Shown: positions 26,161 through 36,700, numbered from the stretch's first letter. The stretch: 64,000 nucleotides of DNA from Fimbriiglobus ruber (GCF_002197845.1 NZ_NIDE01000005.1:248001-312000); one strand, 5' to 3'. Made by a program: numbers and translations. Notes: generated by a model from the letters alone, not told the origin.

Positions 26161-28941
26161 TTCTTGGGCGGCCCGATAAGCATTTTTCAAGTGGTTGGAG
26201 TCGCCCGCTGCCGCAAGAGCCCCAACTGATTCGTCTATTAGTAACCAACCCGCTACCGCGGCGGCAGCAGCATAGCGTCTAGAGTATTCAATATGCCATT
26301 TACCTCTGGCTTTGTTGGCTTTGAGATCAGATGCGATAGGCCCTGCTTTAGGATGAGCTGTTTCAAATGCCACTCGCTCGGCTTTAATCGCATCATTAAA
26401 GTCTTTTAATATCTTTGATGATTTTTTCGTGGATCCAACGCCATTTTTCATATTTTCTGCAAATTCATGCATTTGTTCGGCAGTTAATTTCTGGCCAGCT
26501 TTAAGACCTTGCTGTTTCATGTAAATTTTAAGTTCATCGCGAACCAAGTTGTTGTAATCTCTGTGCGAAGTACCTCCATAGGACCTGCCATTGTGAGGTG
26601 GTGTCGTTTCTCCACTAACCGCACCGGCTGCTTCCTGAATAGCACCAATAGATAGTCTTTTATATATTTCGGGGTCCATGACCACACTGACCGGAACCCA
26701 GTGATGTCCGACTCCAGGATCCACGAATGGCACGCCGTCCGGGCTGAAGTGCAAATGCCCGGTGTCCCCGCTGGATTCTCCACTAATGTCATCGAACGCG
26801 TACACGAGCCCATACCGGTCGGTCCCCGTCTCAGACCGGGTGAAGTACCCAGCCCGGGCATCGGCCGTCTCAGTATTAGTGTATCCATACGACCCACTTC
26901 CGGAACGTACGCTTGTCGCCCCGGTGTCCGTTCGCACGTACGTCCCGGTCGCCGACGTGGTCGTCTGCGAGATCCCCTGATCGTCGTTCCCGGTCCCCGT
27001 GGCGGTGTCCGTCTCGGTCCCAGTCACCGTTTCACCGTACGTCACGCCCCCGGTCGTCTGCCCGACCTCGGTCAGGGTGTAAGCGTCCGACCCGGTGGTC
27101 GTGGTCCCGTCCGACCCGATCACCTCGTCCCCGGTGTCCGTCTCGGTCAGGGTCGTCGTCCCGACTCCCGATAAAGTATACCCGCCGGCGCCCCCACTCG
27201 ACCACCCCCCGGACCCGCCCGACCCACCGCTCGACCATCCCCCGGATGACCCGGCCTCGGACTCGGTGAAGCTGTACCCGGTGATTCCCGTGTCGGTGAC
27301 CGTGTACGTCCCGTTGACCGCGTCGTCCGTGTTGACCGTGGTAAACGACCTGGACGTCCCCTCGGTGACCGTGTACGACCCGCTGGCCCCCGGGGTGGTG
27401 TCGCTGAACGTCGACCCCCGGGTCCCGATCTCGGTCGTCGTCGAGTCCCCGGTCAGGTCGTTCCCGGACCCGGTAACCGACCCACTCTGGGTGCGGGTCT
27501 CGGTGAACGACGCGCTGTCGCCCGACTGGGTCGCCGTCGACGCCTGGGTCTCGGTCCCGGTCGACGTCCAGTCCCCGGTCACGTCGTCCCCGGTTTGGGT
27601 CGACGAGTCCGACGACGTCGCCGTCTTCCCCCACCAGTAGCTGCCGCCCGACCCGTAGCCCCCGGACCCACCAGATCCCGACGACAGCCCGCCGGTCTCG
27701 GTCATCGTTGACGACGTGGTGTCCCCGGACACGACCGTGTACATGCCGCTGAACAGGTCGTCCGAGTCCGACTCCGAGTGGGTCGTCGTCGACCCCTCGG
27801 TCAGCGTGTAACTGACCCCGGACTGGGTTCCCACTTCGGTCGACGAGGCCGTGTCGGTGACGGTCGACGTCGGGGTGTCCGTCCCGCTCAGGTCGTTCCC
27901 GGTGTCCGTCGACGTGTCCGACGTGGAGTCCGACGACGTCAGCGTGTACGACGAGCCAACCTGGGTCGACGAGTCCGTTTCCCACGCCGAGTCGGTGTCG
28001 TCGTCGGCCCCGGACAGGTCGTTGTCGTTGTCCGTCGACGAGTCGCCCGAGTAGTCCGTCTCGGTGGCCGTGTACGTCCCCCGGGCGTCCGTCCCGGTCA
28101 CCGTGTCGGACCCGTACGACGTGTCCGTTGCCCATCCGGTCACGCCCCCGGTCAGGTCGTTGCCCGAATCACTCGACGTCGCGTAATCCGTCTCGCTCCC
28201 CGTCCCGGCGTCGGTCAACCCCTCGTCCGAGTCGGAGTCCGCGTCGGTACTCGTGGCCGTGTCCGTACTCGACGACCAGAACGACCCGAGGAGGGCGTTC
28301 CCGAACCCCAACGCGCTCGCCCGGTCGAGCCCCGTGACCGTGCCCGTCGACGTCGCCCCCTGGTTCGAGTCGGTGCTCGTGTCCGTACTGGTCGCGACAT
28401 CCGTACTCGAATCGGTGTACGTCCCGGACAGGTCGTTGCCCGACTCGGTCGCCGTCGCGTAATCCGTCCCCGAGTCGGTGCCCGTGTCCGACTCACTGCT
28501 GTCGGAATCGGTCGACGTGTCGCTGCCCGCCGACGTGTCCGTGTCCGACGTCGTGTAGTCCCCGGTCAGGTCGTTCCCCGAGTCCGACTCGACCGCCGTG
28601 TCGGTGCTGAACGCCGTGTCCGTCCCGGTCGCGCTGCTGTCCGCGTCGGTACTCGTGTCGGTGCTGGTGGCCGTCTCGGTACTCGACGCCAGGTAGTTGC
28701 CGAGCAGGCTGTTGCCGGAATTCAGGAACCGGGCGAAGCTCGTCCCGGTCAGGAAGTCGGTCGCGGTCGCCCCCTGGTCCGAGTCGGTGTCCGTGTCGGT
28801 ACTCGTGGCCGAGTCGGTCCCGGACGCGCTGTACGTCCCGGTGATCGCGTTCCCGGACTTGGTCGCCGTCGCGTAATCGGCCTCCGTGTCCGTAGCGACC
28901 GTAGTGAACGGCTCATGCTTCAAATAAAAATACGAGCCCAA
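26161..28941 (-). pseudogene. Orphan module b: stalk, junction and HH-motif domain
   Basis: The frame of about 925 codons begins with DTEADYATATKSGNAITG at the left edge of the stalk. The only upstream start is a TTG at 28941 with an in-frame stop just before it, so it has no convincing start. About 730 residues of Ser/Thr/Asp repeats lead to the junction DRYGLVYAFDDISGE ... GVPFVDPG. The unique domain starts GVGHHWVPVSVVMDPEIYK and continues with AEQMHEFAENMKNGVGS and GKWHIEYSRRYAAAAAV. The paired His next to the junction recalls the xHH signatures of HNH/EndoVII-type toxins (inference). The gene is cut by IS66; codons past 26161 (VAVYSVRTGTA, stop at 26125) come from the element. Confidence 0.65.
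26711..27900 (-). repeat. Shared junction repeat, copy in module b
   Basis: Second copy of the roughly 1.1 kb repeat ending at PFVDPG. Similarity to the giant gene continues upstream through most of the stalk to about 28900. Confidence 0.85.
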
Positions 28942-29127
28942 TCTTTATCAAGTTGGCGCTACCAGATGATTTTTAGTTTAAAACGATATTTTTAATATAT
29001 TCTAGTCGCTGTAAAATTAATAATGATAAATTAGAACTGTTTACAATAATTGTAATAATGTGATTTATTATCTATTTTAGTAATGAGCCCAATACATAAA
29101 ATTTAACTGATTTGCGTACTTAATCTA

Positions 29128-29550
29128 TCAAATACCGATTGCCAAAGAACGAGTCCGAAAGTAAAACTTGGACTCTTCAGAAAGAATCAGGGAAAAAGGG
29201 GGGAACAATTCGATGCGCAGGTAGATGGTTAGTTCTCCGGACTGGAAATACGCTCCCTCACCCGTTATGTCCAACATGATAATTCTGCCCAGCAGGGCGT
29301 AGTGACCGGTTTCTCCGAGCCATGTAATGACGTCTGGCTCGTTCAGGCAACGATGGTCGTCTACAGCTTCAGCATCGCTTATGAAGAAGCGGAACTGATC
29401 GAAGAGTGACTCGAATGGGGTAGAAATTGGATTCCGGTTGGTGAGGTATAGCGTCCCGGATAATGTCGGAGACTCGATCGTAGCGCACCTGTTGTACGGA
29501 GAACCCTGAGTGGAGCAGTGCGATACTGACCGGATAACGAGCGAACTCAT
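29128..29550 (-). CDS. Putative immunity protein of orphan module c
   Basis: This 140-residue protein starts 84 bases after the stop of the module-c C-terminal domain. It has a beta-rich pattern (SGTLYLTNRNPISTPFESLF, HYALLGRIIMLDI, ELTIYLRIELFPPFSLI) and an acidic patch (SDAEAVDDH), without a signal peptide. No family is recognised; the immunity role comes from position. Upstream of module b, between 28942 and 29127, I see only AT-rich sequence without a gene. Confidence 0.5.
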   Translation of the reverse strand: MSSLVIRSVSHCSTQGSPYNRCATIESPTLSGTLYLTNRNPISTPFESLFDQFRFFISDAEAVDDHRCLNEPDVITWLGETGHYALLGRIIMLDITGEGAYFQSGELTIYLRIELFPPFSLILSEESKFYFRTRSLAIGI

Positions 29551-29634
29551 AATGTTCCTTCCGCGCTACAAACTACAACAAATAATGAAAGAAGAGACCT
29601 CGAATGAAGTACGAGTTCCTCATTCGAGGCCATC

Positions 29635-30222
29635 TCACTTTGCAAAGACCCATTCAAAAACGATCTCAGTAATCTCTCGGCCAATGAAATAGCCTCCAAC
29701 ACCACCAGAAATTGCGCCGACAGTTCCCCCGACAGCGGCACCAATAGGAGCCCCGACACCGGCAAACAGCGACCCAACTGCCCCTCCGCCAAAAGTGCCG
29801 ACCTTCCCGCCCGCCCATGCGCCACCCATAGCACCAGCCCATCCGCCCGCAACCGAAACGATCTTCTTCGCTGCGAAGTTAGCCTCATAAATCTCATATG
29901 CATCTGCTACGATGGCTACTGCAACTAAGATTCTGCCCCCGACTTTCATGACTTTCACAACTTTGCCCGGCCACTTTGCCTTCGCTGCATCTTCAGCCGC
30001 TTTCAGCTCTGCGGGTGCCTCTTTGGGAAGAGAATTTACTACATCTGCTGTTGCACCGACTACCTTTGGCGCGGCCTTCTTGAGCCCCTCAGCTGTCAGA
30101 GCGTAATGATACCCCTCTCCAGCCTTAACCTTAAATCCATCTTTATATTTGTCTCCATAGTTTTTCATTATAAATTCCCATTGGAATTTAAAGTACTCGG
30201 CCGCCCTAGCAGGATTCTTTAA
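29635..30222 (-). pseudogene. Orphan module c: C-terminal domain, 3' part
   Basis: The frame runs from the IS701 border (KNPARAAEYFKFQWEFIMKN) to a stop at 29635. It has a soluble first part (KVKAGEGYHYALTAEGLKKA), a hydrophobic segment (GGRILVAVAIVADAYEIYEA) and a Gly/Ala-rich hydrophobic stretch (about residues 130-195) ending EIVFEWVFAK. Glycine-zipper-like stretches of this kind occur in pore-forming or membrane-translocating toxins (inference). It joins in frame to 31593-33423 when the IS701 is removed. Codons upstream of 30222 in this frame are IS sequence. Confidence 0.65.
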
Positions 30223-31592
30223 CAGTACAGCGCGTATTTTACGTAACACGTTTGTGCCGCTGCTTCTTATGAGATCGGGTGGCTTGCTTGTTTCGCCGCT
30301 GGTGGTATTGAATTACGTCGCTGGTATGTTGGGTGGCCCCGGTTCCCCGTCGCCGCCGGAACAGGATCGCGCACCGGACGTTGAGCGCCCGGCACACCTG
30401 CTCCATCGTCACGTCTGGGTTTTTCCCCCCGGAGCCGCTCCGTGTGGGCGGCGACGAATCCGAGGACGACCACGGCCAGGGTCAGGTGCCGCATCAGCCC
30501 CGTGTAATCCCGCCCCTCGTAGTGCATCAGTCCGACTTCCTGTTTGGCGACCCGGAATAGATGCTCGACCGTCCACCGGCGGAAGGCGACGGCGAGAATC
30601 CGAGCCACCGGCTCGGCCGTGGCGTTCGTCAGGAAGTACTTGATCTCCCCGGTCGCGTCGTTGCGGGCGACCATCAGGGTGTGCTTGCGGTCGGCCACCC
30701 AGACGATGGCGGTGGCCACCCGCCAGACCGACGGGCGGGTCGTCTGGCGGGTCAACCGGTACACTCGCCCCCGCTCGGCGTGACCCCCGGTCAACCGCTC
30801 GTCGGCCCGCCGGGAGGGGCCCCCGGCCGCGTCCCGGACGGCGAAATTCGTCGGGATTTCACCCACGAACCGCTGTCCCATCACGCCCAACACGGTCAGG
30901 AGCGGGACGGCTGCCCCGTACCCTTCGTCGAACGTCAGCCAGTCGAACGTGATCCCGTTCGTGTTCGCCCGGAGGAGTTGGTCGAGGGCCAGCCGCCACT
31001 TCGGGTGGTGCCGGACGGTGTCCGGGATGCCGGCCGCCTGACACCGCGCGCGGTCCACGTCCCACGACTCGGGTAGGAACAGGTCGGCGTCCAACAGGGT
31101 ACGAAAGGTGCCCTTGGTGACCCCCACGTGGACGGTCACGATCCCATTGTCGACCTTGCCCACACACCCCAGGTACTGCCGTTGGACGCCCGGAGTGTGA
31201 TCCCCCCACTTCCGGCTGCTCGTCTCGTCGATCACCCCGACCGTTCCGACGGGATCGGTCGGGAGATCGGCCAGCGTATCGGCCACGAATCGGTGCAACC
31301 GCGTCCGGGCCTCGTCGTACGACCACACCGAGGTCGTCACGAACAACTGGAGGGTACGGACCGTCGTCCCGCTCGCCAACGCGATCGGTTCGATCGATTT
31401 CCGCGGCAGGTCGGATAACAGGCCCCGACAATACGTGTCGAAGTGGGCGGCCGTGCGGTCCTGCCGGAACACGTCCCGATACCGGCCCAGATACCGGGCG
31501 AACGCCGGGCCGACGCCCACGATTTCCTGCTCGGTCATGTGATTCCTCCTAAATCCTTCCCTCCCATCCTATTAAATTACTGCGCTGTACTG
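30223..31592 (-). mobile_element. IS701 family element (1370 bp)
   Basis: The terminal inverted repeat CAGTACAGCGC lies at 30223-30233 and its mirror at 31582-31592. The palindromic target TTAA is duplicated at 30219-30222 and 31593-31596. It is inserted in the C-terminal domain gene of module c in the same orientation. Confidence 0.9.
30267..31538 (-). CDS. IS701 family transposase, C-terminus in another frame
   Basis: This is a DDE transposase starting at ATG 31538 with AGGAGG just upstream. Motifs are GTVGVIDETSSRKWGDHTPG (first Asp), FDWLTFDEGYG (second) and RWTVEHLFRVAKQEVGLMHY (Glu). At the run CGGGGGGAAAAACCC (near 30422-30436) the frame becomes unnatural. The other frame continues as NPDVTMEQVCRALNVRC and ends at a TAA at 30244 (HKRVT), typical for this family. 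So it is either one indel or frameshifting at the G/A run; the listed end at 30267 is that of the unshifted frame. Confidence 0.85.
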   Translation of the reverse strand: MTEQEIVGVGPAFARYLGRYRDVFRQDRTAAHFDTYCRGLLSDLPRKSIEPIALASGTTVRTLQLFVTTSVWSYDEARTRLHRFVADTLADLPTDPVGTVGVIDETSSRKWGDHTPGVQRQYLGCVGKVDNGIVTVHVGVTKGTFRTLLDADLFLPESWDVDRARCQAAGIPDTVRHHPKWRLALDQLLRANTNGITFDWLTFDEGYGAAVPLLTVLGVMGQRFVGEIPTNFAVRDAAGGPSRRADERLTGGHAERGRVYRLTRQTTRPSVWRVATAIVWVADRKHTLMVARNDATGEIKYFLTNATAEPVARILAVAFRRWTVEHLFRVAKQEVGLMHYEGRDYTGLMRHLTLAVVVLGFVAAHTERLRGEKPRRDDGAGVPGAQRPVRDPVPAATGNRGHPTYQRRNSIPPAAKQASHPIS

Positions 31593-33423
31593 TTAAGTCG
31601 GGTCGCAGGCGTTTAACTTCTTCTATTGCAAATTTCTGAGCAGCCTCAATTTCTTGAGGTGTTAATTCAGGTAACTTCAGATCGACCATGCGCATTTCTA
31701 ATAAAGTTGGCTTACCCTCAGCTATTTTAGGTGGAAAACCTTCTTCAGACTTTGCGTCTTTGAACCACGTTAAGTTTGCTTCACCCGGCTTAATCCCTTC
31801 TTCAATTATTTTTACGCCCTTTTCGGGATCAGTCCGGTGTTGGAGGATAATGCTGGGGTTTTGTTCGGGTCCTGGATCGACAAATGGGGTTCCAGTAGAA
31901 CTGAAATAGAGGTGCCCGGTTTCTCCGCTGGATTCCCCGCTGACGTCGTCGAACGCGTACACGAGCCCGTACCGGTCGGTCCCCGTCTCGGACCGGGTGA
32001 AATACCCCGCCCGCGCGTCCGCCGTCTCGGTGTTCGTGTACCCGTACGACCCGCTCCCGGCCCGCCCGGCCGTCGCCCCGGTGTCCGTCCGCACGTACGT
32101 CCCGGTCGCCGACGTGGTCGTGCTGGACGTCCCCGCGTCGTCGTTCCCGGTCCCGGTCGCGGTGTCCGTCTCGGTCCCGGTCACCGTCTCGCCATACGCC
32201 GCGCCCCCGGTCGTCTGCCCGACCTCGGTCAGCGTATACCCGTCCGACCCGGTCGTAGTCGTCCCGTCCGACCCGGTCGTAGTCGTCCCGTCCGACCCGG
32301 TCACGTCGTCCCCGGTGTCGGTCTCGGTCAGGGTCGTGGTCCCGGTCCCGGATAGAGTATACCCACCGGCCCCACCGCTCGACCACCCCCCGGACCCGCC
32401 CGACCCGCCGCTCGACCACCCACCGCTCGCCCCGGCCTCGGACTCGGTGAAGCTGTACCCGGTGATCCCCGTATCCGTGACCGTGTACGTCCCGTTGACC
32501 GCGTCGTCCGCGTTGACCGTCGTGAACGACCCGCTCGTCCCTTCGGTCACCGTGTACGACCCCGGCCCGGTGTCGCTGAACGTCGACCCCCGAGTCCCGA
32601 TCTCGGTCGTCGTCGAATCCCCCGTGAGGTCGTTCCCGGACCCGGTGACCGACCCGCTCTGGGTGCGGGTCTCGGTGAACGACGCGCTGTCGCCCCACTG
32701 GGTGGCCGTCGACGCCTGGGTCTCGGTCCCGGTCGATGTCCAGTCCCCGGTCACGTCGTCCCCGGTTTGGGTCGACGAGTCCGACGACGTCGCCGTCTTC
32801 CCCCACCAGTAGCTGCCGCCCGACCCGTAGCCCCCGGACCCGCCCGATCCCGACGACAGCCCGCCGGTCTCGGTCATCGTTGACGACGTGGTGTCCCCTG
32901 ACACGACCGTGTACATGCCGCTGAACAGGTCGTCCGAGTCCGACTCCGAGTGGGTCGTCGTCGACCCCTCGGTCAGCGTGTAGCTCACCCCCGACTGGGT
33001 ACCGATCTCGGTCGACGACGCCGTGTCCGTCACCGTCGACGTCGGGGTGTCCGAACCGGTCAGGTCGTTCCCGGTGTCGGTCGCCGACGCGAACTCAGTC
33101 CCCGTCACGGTCGCCCCGCTGTCCGACTCGCTCGTCGTGTCGCTGTCCGTCGCCGTGTCCGTGTCCGTGTCGGACGTCGTATAGTCCCCGGTCAGGTCGT
33201 TGCCCGTGTCGGTGCTCGTGGCCGTGTCCGTACCGGTCGCGCTGCTGTCTACGTCGGTCAGGAAATCAGTCGCGGTCGCCCCTTGGTCCAAATTGGTGTC
33301 TATGTCGGTGCTGGTGGCCGAATCGGTCCCGGACTCACTGTACGTCCCGGTGATCGCGATCCAGGACTCCGTCGCCGTCGAGTAGTCGGCGGGCCTGACC
33401 CGGCCGCCGACGCAGCGTTTCAC
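31593..33423 (-). pseudogene. Orphan module c: stalk, junction and domain 5' part
   Basis: It begins directly behind the giant gene's immunity gene. The frame starts at a GTG (VKRCVGGRVRPADYSTATES) of doubtful value; real homology to the stalk begins at DYSTATES. A short stalk (about 470 residues) leads to the junction DRYGLVYAFDDVSGE ... GTPFVDPG and a unique domain PEQNPSIILQHRTDPEKGVK and IEEGIKPGEANLTWFKDAKS. The native frame crosses the IS701 site as RLRPDL-KNPARAAEYF. The frame continuing into IS701 (TVQRSNLIGWEGRI, stop 31549) is an artefact. The total module would be about 800 codons. Confidence 0.7.
31870..33060 (-). repeat. Shared junction repeat, copy in module c
   Basis: Third copy of the roughly 1.1 kb repeat. 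It differs by a small in-frame duplication (GTTTTGSD repeated) and by loss of GAS before GSYTV. The part around PFVDPG is more diverged at the base level than in the other copies. Confidence 0.85.
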
Positions 33424-33451
33424 CGATCAAAACTCGAAGCGGAAAAGCGTA

Positions 33452-33473
33452 GGGGCGGGTTCCACCCCGCCCC
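33452..33473 (-). terminator. GC hairpin behind the giant gene's immunity gene
   Basis: GGGGCGGG (33452-33459) and CCCGCCCC (33466-33473) form an 8 bp stem with a 6-base loop in the 115 bp gap between the immunity gene and module c. There is no clear T-run, so termination is only a possibility. Confidence 0.35.
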
Positions 33474-33538
33474 CGTGGACAACTGGCGCCTGTGCCCTTC
33501 TTTGAGGACGCCGGGCCTGTCGGGCAAGCTAGGACGAA

Positions 33539-33775
33539 CTACAGAGACGTTCCCTTCTCCCGATGACGGGGGAGTGTCCACAGGGGCGGAAACTCGTGTA
33601 AGTCCGTCTCTGTACCTTCGACGATTAGGGTACACAGCGGTTCGTCAGGGAAGTCATTGAGCCGGAGCCGTACAGCCTGCCCTCCGCATGTGGCTTGGAA
33701 AATGTAAGGGCTTTCCGACGACGGTTCCCAATCGACCCGTGAGTGCAGGATTTTATCCACCGTGTTCCCGCTCAT
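33539..33775 (-). CDS. Putative immunity protein of the giant gene
   Basis: This 78-residue protein (ATG at 33775) starts 2 bases after the giant gene's stop codon, so the two are translationally coupled. The sequence is beta-rich (YIFQATCGGQAVRLRLNDFP, EPLCTLIVEG) and has no signal. Its small size, tight coupling and unique sequence fit an immunity protein for the C-terminal domain; this is inferred from layout. No enzyme motif is visible. Confidence 0.6.
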   Translation of the reverse strand: MSGNTVDKILHSRVDWEPSSESPYIFQATCGGQAVRLRLNDFPDEPLCTLIVEGTETDLHEFPPLWTLPRHREKGTSL

Positions 33776-33777
33776 CT

Positions 33778-36700
33778 CTACTGCTCCCCGCCCGCACGGC
33801 GATCCTCGATCTTTTGATCCACAGCTTTGTTGGAGGTTTGGGACTTGCCGATGATCTTCTCGAAGTCCCCGTTGTACTTCTTCATGGCCTCCTCCCAGGT
33901 GAGAGGTGGCGGAAGCGATTTGGCGACATCCTGGTTCATCATCAACTCCCTGGCCTGCATTTTGGCTTCATTCCGAAGTCGGTGAGCCTCCCGGGCGATT
34001 ACTTCGAGCGGTTGGTTCTGGGCGCGCATCTGATTCACAATATTATCGATCTCGGCCAACCGATTGTGATACCAGTCCCGAGTTTGAATATCCGTGAGCG
34101 ATCTTGGGGCTGGGTTCTTTGGCACTCGAGCATCTGGCACAGATCTGCCACCCTCTGGTGCCCCTCCCTCGTTTTCCCAAACCTCCAGTGGATTTGGTTC
34201 GGTCGGCGGTTTCGGAGCAGGCTTTGGAGCTACGCGCGGTGGCAACTCACTGGGGTACGGTACAGAAGGGGCAGGAGTATTGTCCACGGGCGGCTTCAGC
34301 TTCATTTGCTCCCACGCGTTGGCCGTCCCCCGAATGGCCGCCTGAGTAACCTTGATTTGAGCTGCACCTGCAAGGTTTGCAGCGGCTACACCCCCAGCCG
34401 TTTGAGATGCCCTTGTCGCATCTCCCGTCTTGGCGTAATCGATCACGCCTTCCACGAGTGGCTTAACGCCCAAAGAGGCGCCATCAGCCATCGCATTCAA
34501 GGCATACGCATCACCTTTCCCGTTCTTTACCGCAGAATCGTAGCCGCCCATCGTATTTGAATGGAGATCGAACTCGTAAATCCCACCACCGACGACCGCA
34601 TTCGTTACATGCGACCCGGCTGAAAGCCCGGCATTACCGACATCTCGACCGACTTGAACGGCCTCGGTGGCCATGCCAACAACACCTTCGCCCATGTCAT
34701 ATAGGCCTTTTCCTAAGCCATTCAGTGCCGCGCCACCGTAATAACCAAGCCACGTTGATTGGCTTCGATCACTCGGTTTCCCTGGATCGACGAACGGCAC
34801 TCCCGTCGAGCTGAAGTGCAAATGCCCGGTATCCCCGTTGGTCTCGCCACTCACGTCGTCGAAGGAGTACACCAGCCCGTACCGATCGGTCCCCGTCTCG
34901 GATCGGGTGAAATACCCGGCCAGAGCATCGGCCGTCTCGGCGTTGGTGTATCCGTACGACCCGCTCCCGGCCCGCCCGCTTGTCGCCCCGGTGTCCGTCC
35001 GCACGTACGTCCCGGTCGCCGACGTGGTTGTACTCGACGTGCCCGCGTCGTCATTCCCGGTCCCGGTCGCGGTCACGCTCTCGGTCCCGGTCACCGTCTC
35101 CCCGTACGCCACGCCCCCGGTCGTCTGCCCGACCTCGGTCAGCGTGTACGTGTCCGACCCGGTCGTCGTCGTCCCGTCCGACCCGGTCACGTCGTCCCCG
35201 GTGTCCGTTTCCGTCAGGGTCGTCGTCCCGGTCCCAGATAGAGTATACCCGCCGGCGCCGCCGCTCGACCACCCGCCCGATCCCCCGGACCCGCCGCTCG
35301 ACCACCCGCCGCTCGAACCCGCCTCGGACTCGGTGAAGCTGTACCCGGTGATGCCCGTGTCGGTCACCGTGTACGTCCCGTTGACCGCGTCATCGGTGTT
35401 GACCGTGGTGAACGACCCGGACGTCCCCTCGGTGACCGTGTACGACCCGCTGGCCCCCGGGGTGGTGTCGCTGAACGTCGACCCCCGGGTGCCCGTCTCG
35501 GTCGTCGTCGACTCCCCGTCGATGTCGTTCCCCGACCCGGTGATCGTCCCCCCCTGGGTGCGGGTCTCGGTGAACGACGCGCTGCCGCCCCACTCGGTCG
35601 CCGTCGACCCCTGGGACTCGGTCCCGGTGACCGTGTAGTCCCCGGTGTCCGCGTCCCCCGTTTGCGTCGACGCGTCGGTCGCGGTGGCCGTCTTCCCCCA
35701 CCAGTAACTGCCGCCCGACCCGCCGTAGCCCCCGGACCCACCCGACCCCCCGGACCCCGACGACAGCCCGCCGGTCTCGGACATCGTCGACGACGTGGTG
35801 TCCCCAGACACGACCGTGTACGTCCCCGTGTACAGGTCGTCCGAGTCCGACTCGGTGTGCGTCGTCGTCGACCCCTCGGTCAGCGTGTAGCTGACCCCCG
35901 ACTGGGTGCCGACCTCGGTCGATGACGCCGTGTCGGTGACCGTCGACGTCGGGGTGTCGGTCCCGCTCAGGTCGTTCCCGGTGTTCGTCGACGTGTCCGA
36001 CGTCGAGTCCGACGACGTCAGCGTGTACGACGAGCCGACCTGGGTCGACGAGTCCGTTTCCCACGCCGAGTCGGAGTCGTCGTCGGCCCCGGTCAGGTCG
36101 TTATCACTGTCCGTCGACGAGTCGCCCGAGTAGTCCGTCGCGGTCGCCGTGTACGTCCCCCGGTCGTCCGTCCCGGTCGCCGTTTCGCTCCCGTACGCCG
36201 TGTCCGTGGCCCACCCGGTCACGCTCCCGGTCAGGTCGTTCCCGCTGCTCGACGACGTCGCGTAGTCGGTTTCCGTCCCCGTCCCCGCGTCGGTCAACCC
36301 GTCGTCCGAGTCCGAGTCCGAATCGGTGTCCGACGTCGTGTCCGTGGCCCACGCCCAGAACGACCCGAGCAGCGCGTTCCCGTACCCCGACGCCGTCGAC
36401 CGGTCGGTCGCCGTCGTCGTGTCCGTCGCCGTCGCCCCCTGGTTCGCGTCGGTACTCGTGTCCGTACTGGTCGCGACATCGGTACTCGAATCGGTGTACG
36501 TCCCGGACAGGTCGTTGCCCGACTCGGTCGCCGTCGCGTAGTCATTGCCCGAGTCGTTTCCGGTGTCCGACTCGCTGCCGTCCGAATCGGTCGACGTGTC
36601 GCTGCCGGCCGACGTGTCGGTGTCCGACGTCGTGTAGTCCCCGGTCAGGTCGTTGCCCGAGTCCGACTCGACCGCCGTGTCGGTCCCGGTGGCCGTGTCG

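Noticed and set aside
27095-27640. Long plus-strand frames rich in Val, Ser, Pro and Asp opposite the stalk (also 31997-32812, 34838-35638, 37379-38431)
   Set aside because: They are antisense shadows of the repeat stalk: the complement of Thr/Ser/Asp/Gly codons gives open Val/Ser/Pro frames. They lack starts with ribosome sites and natural composition.
31593-31870. ADP-ribosyltransferase reading of the first part of tip c (QHRTDPEKGVKIIEEGI)
   Set aside because: Only a loose resemblance to the first motif; no second or third motif could be placed, so no function is assigned.
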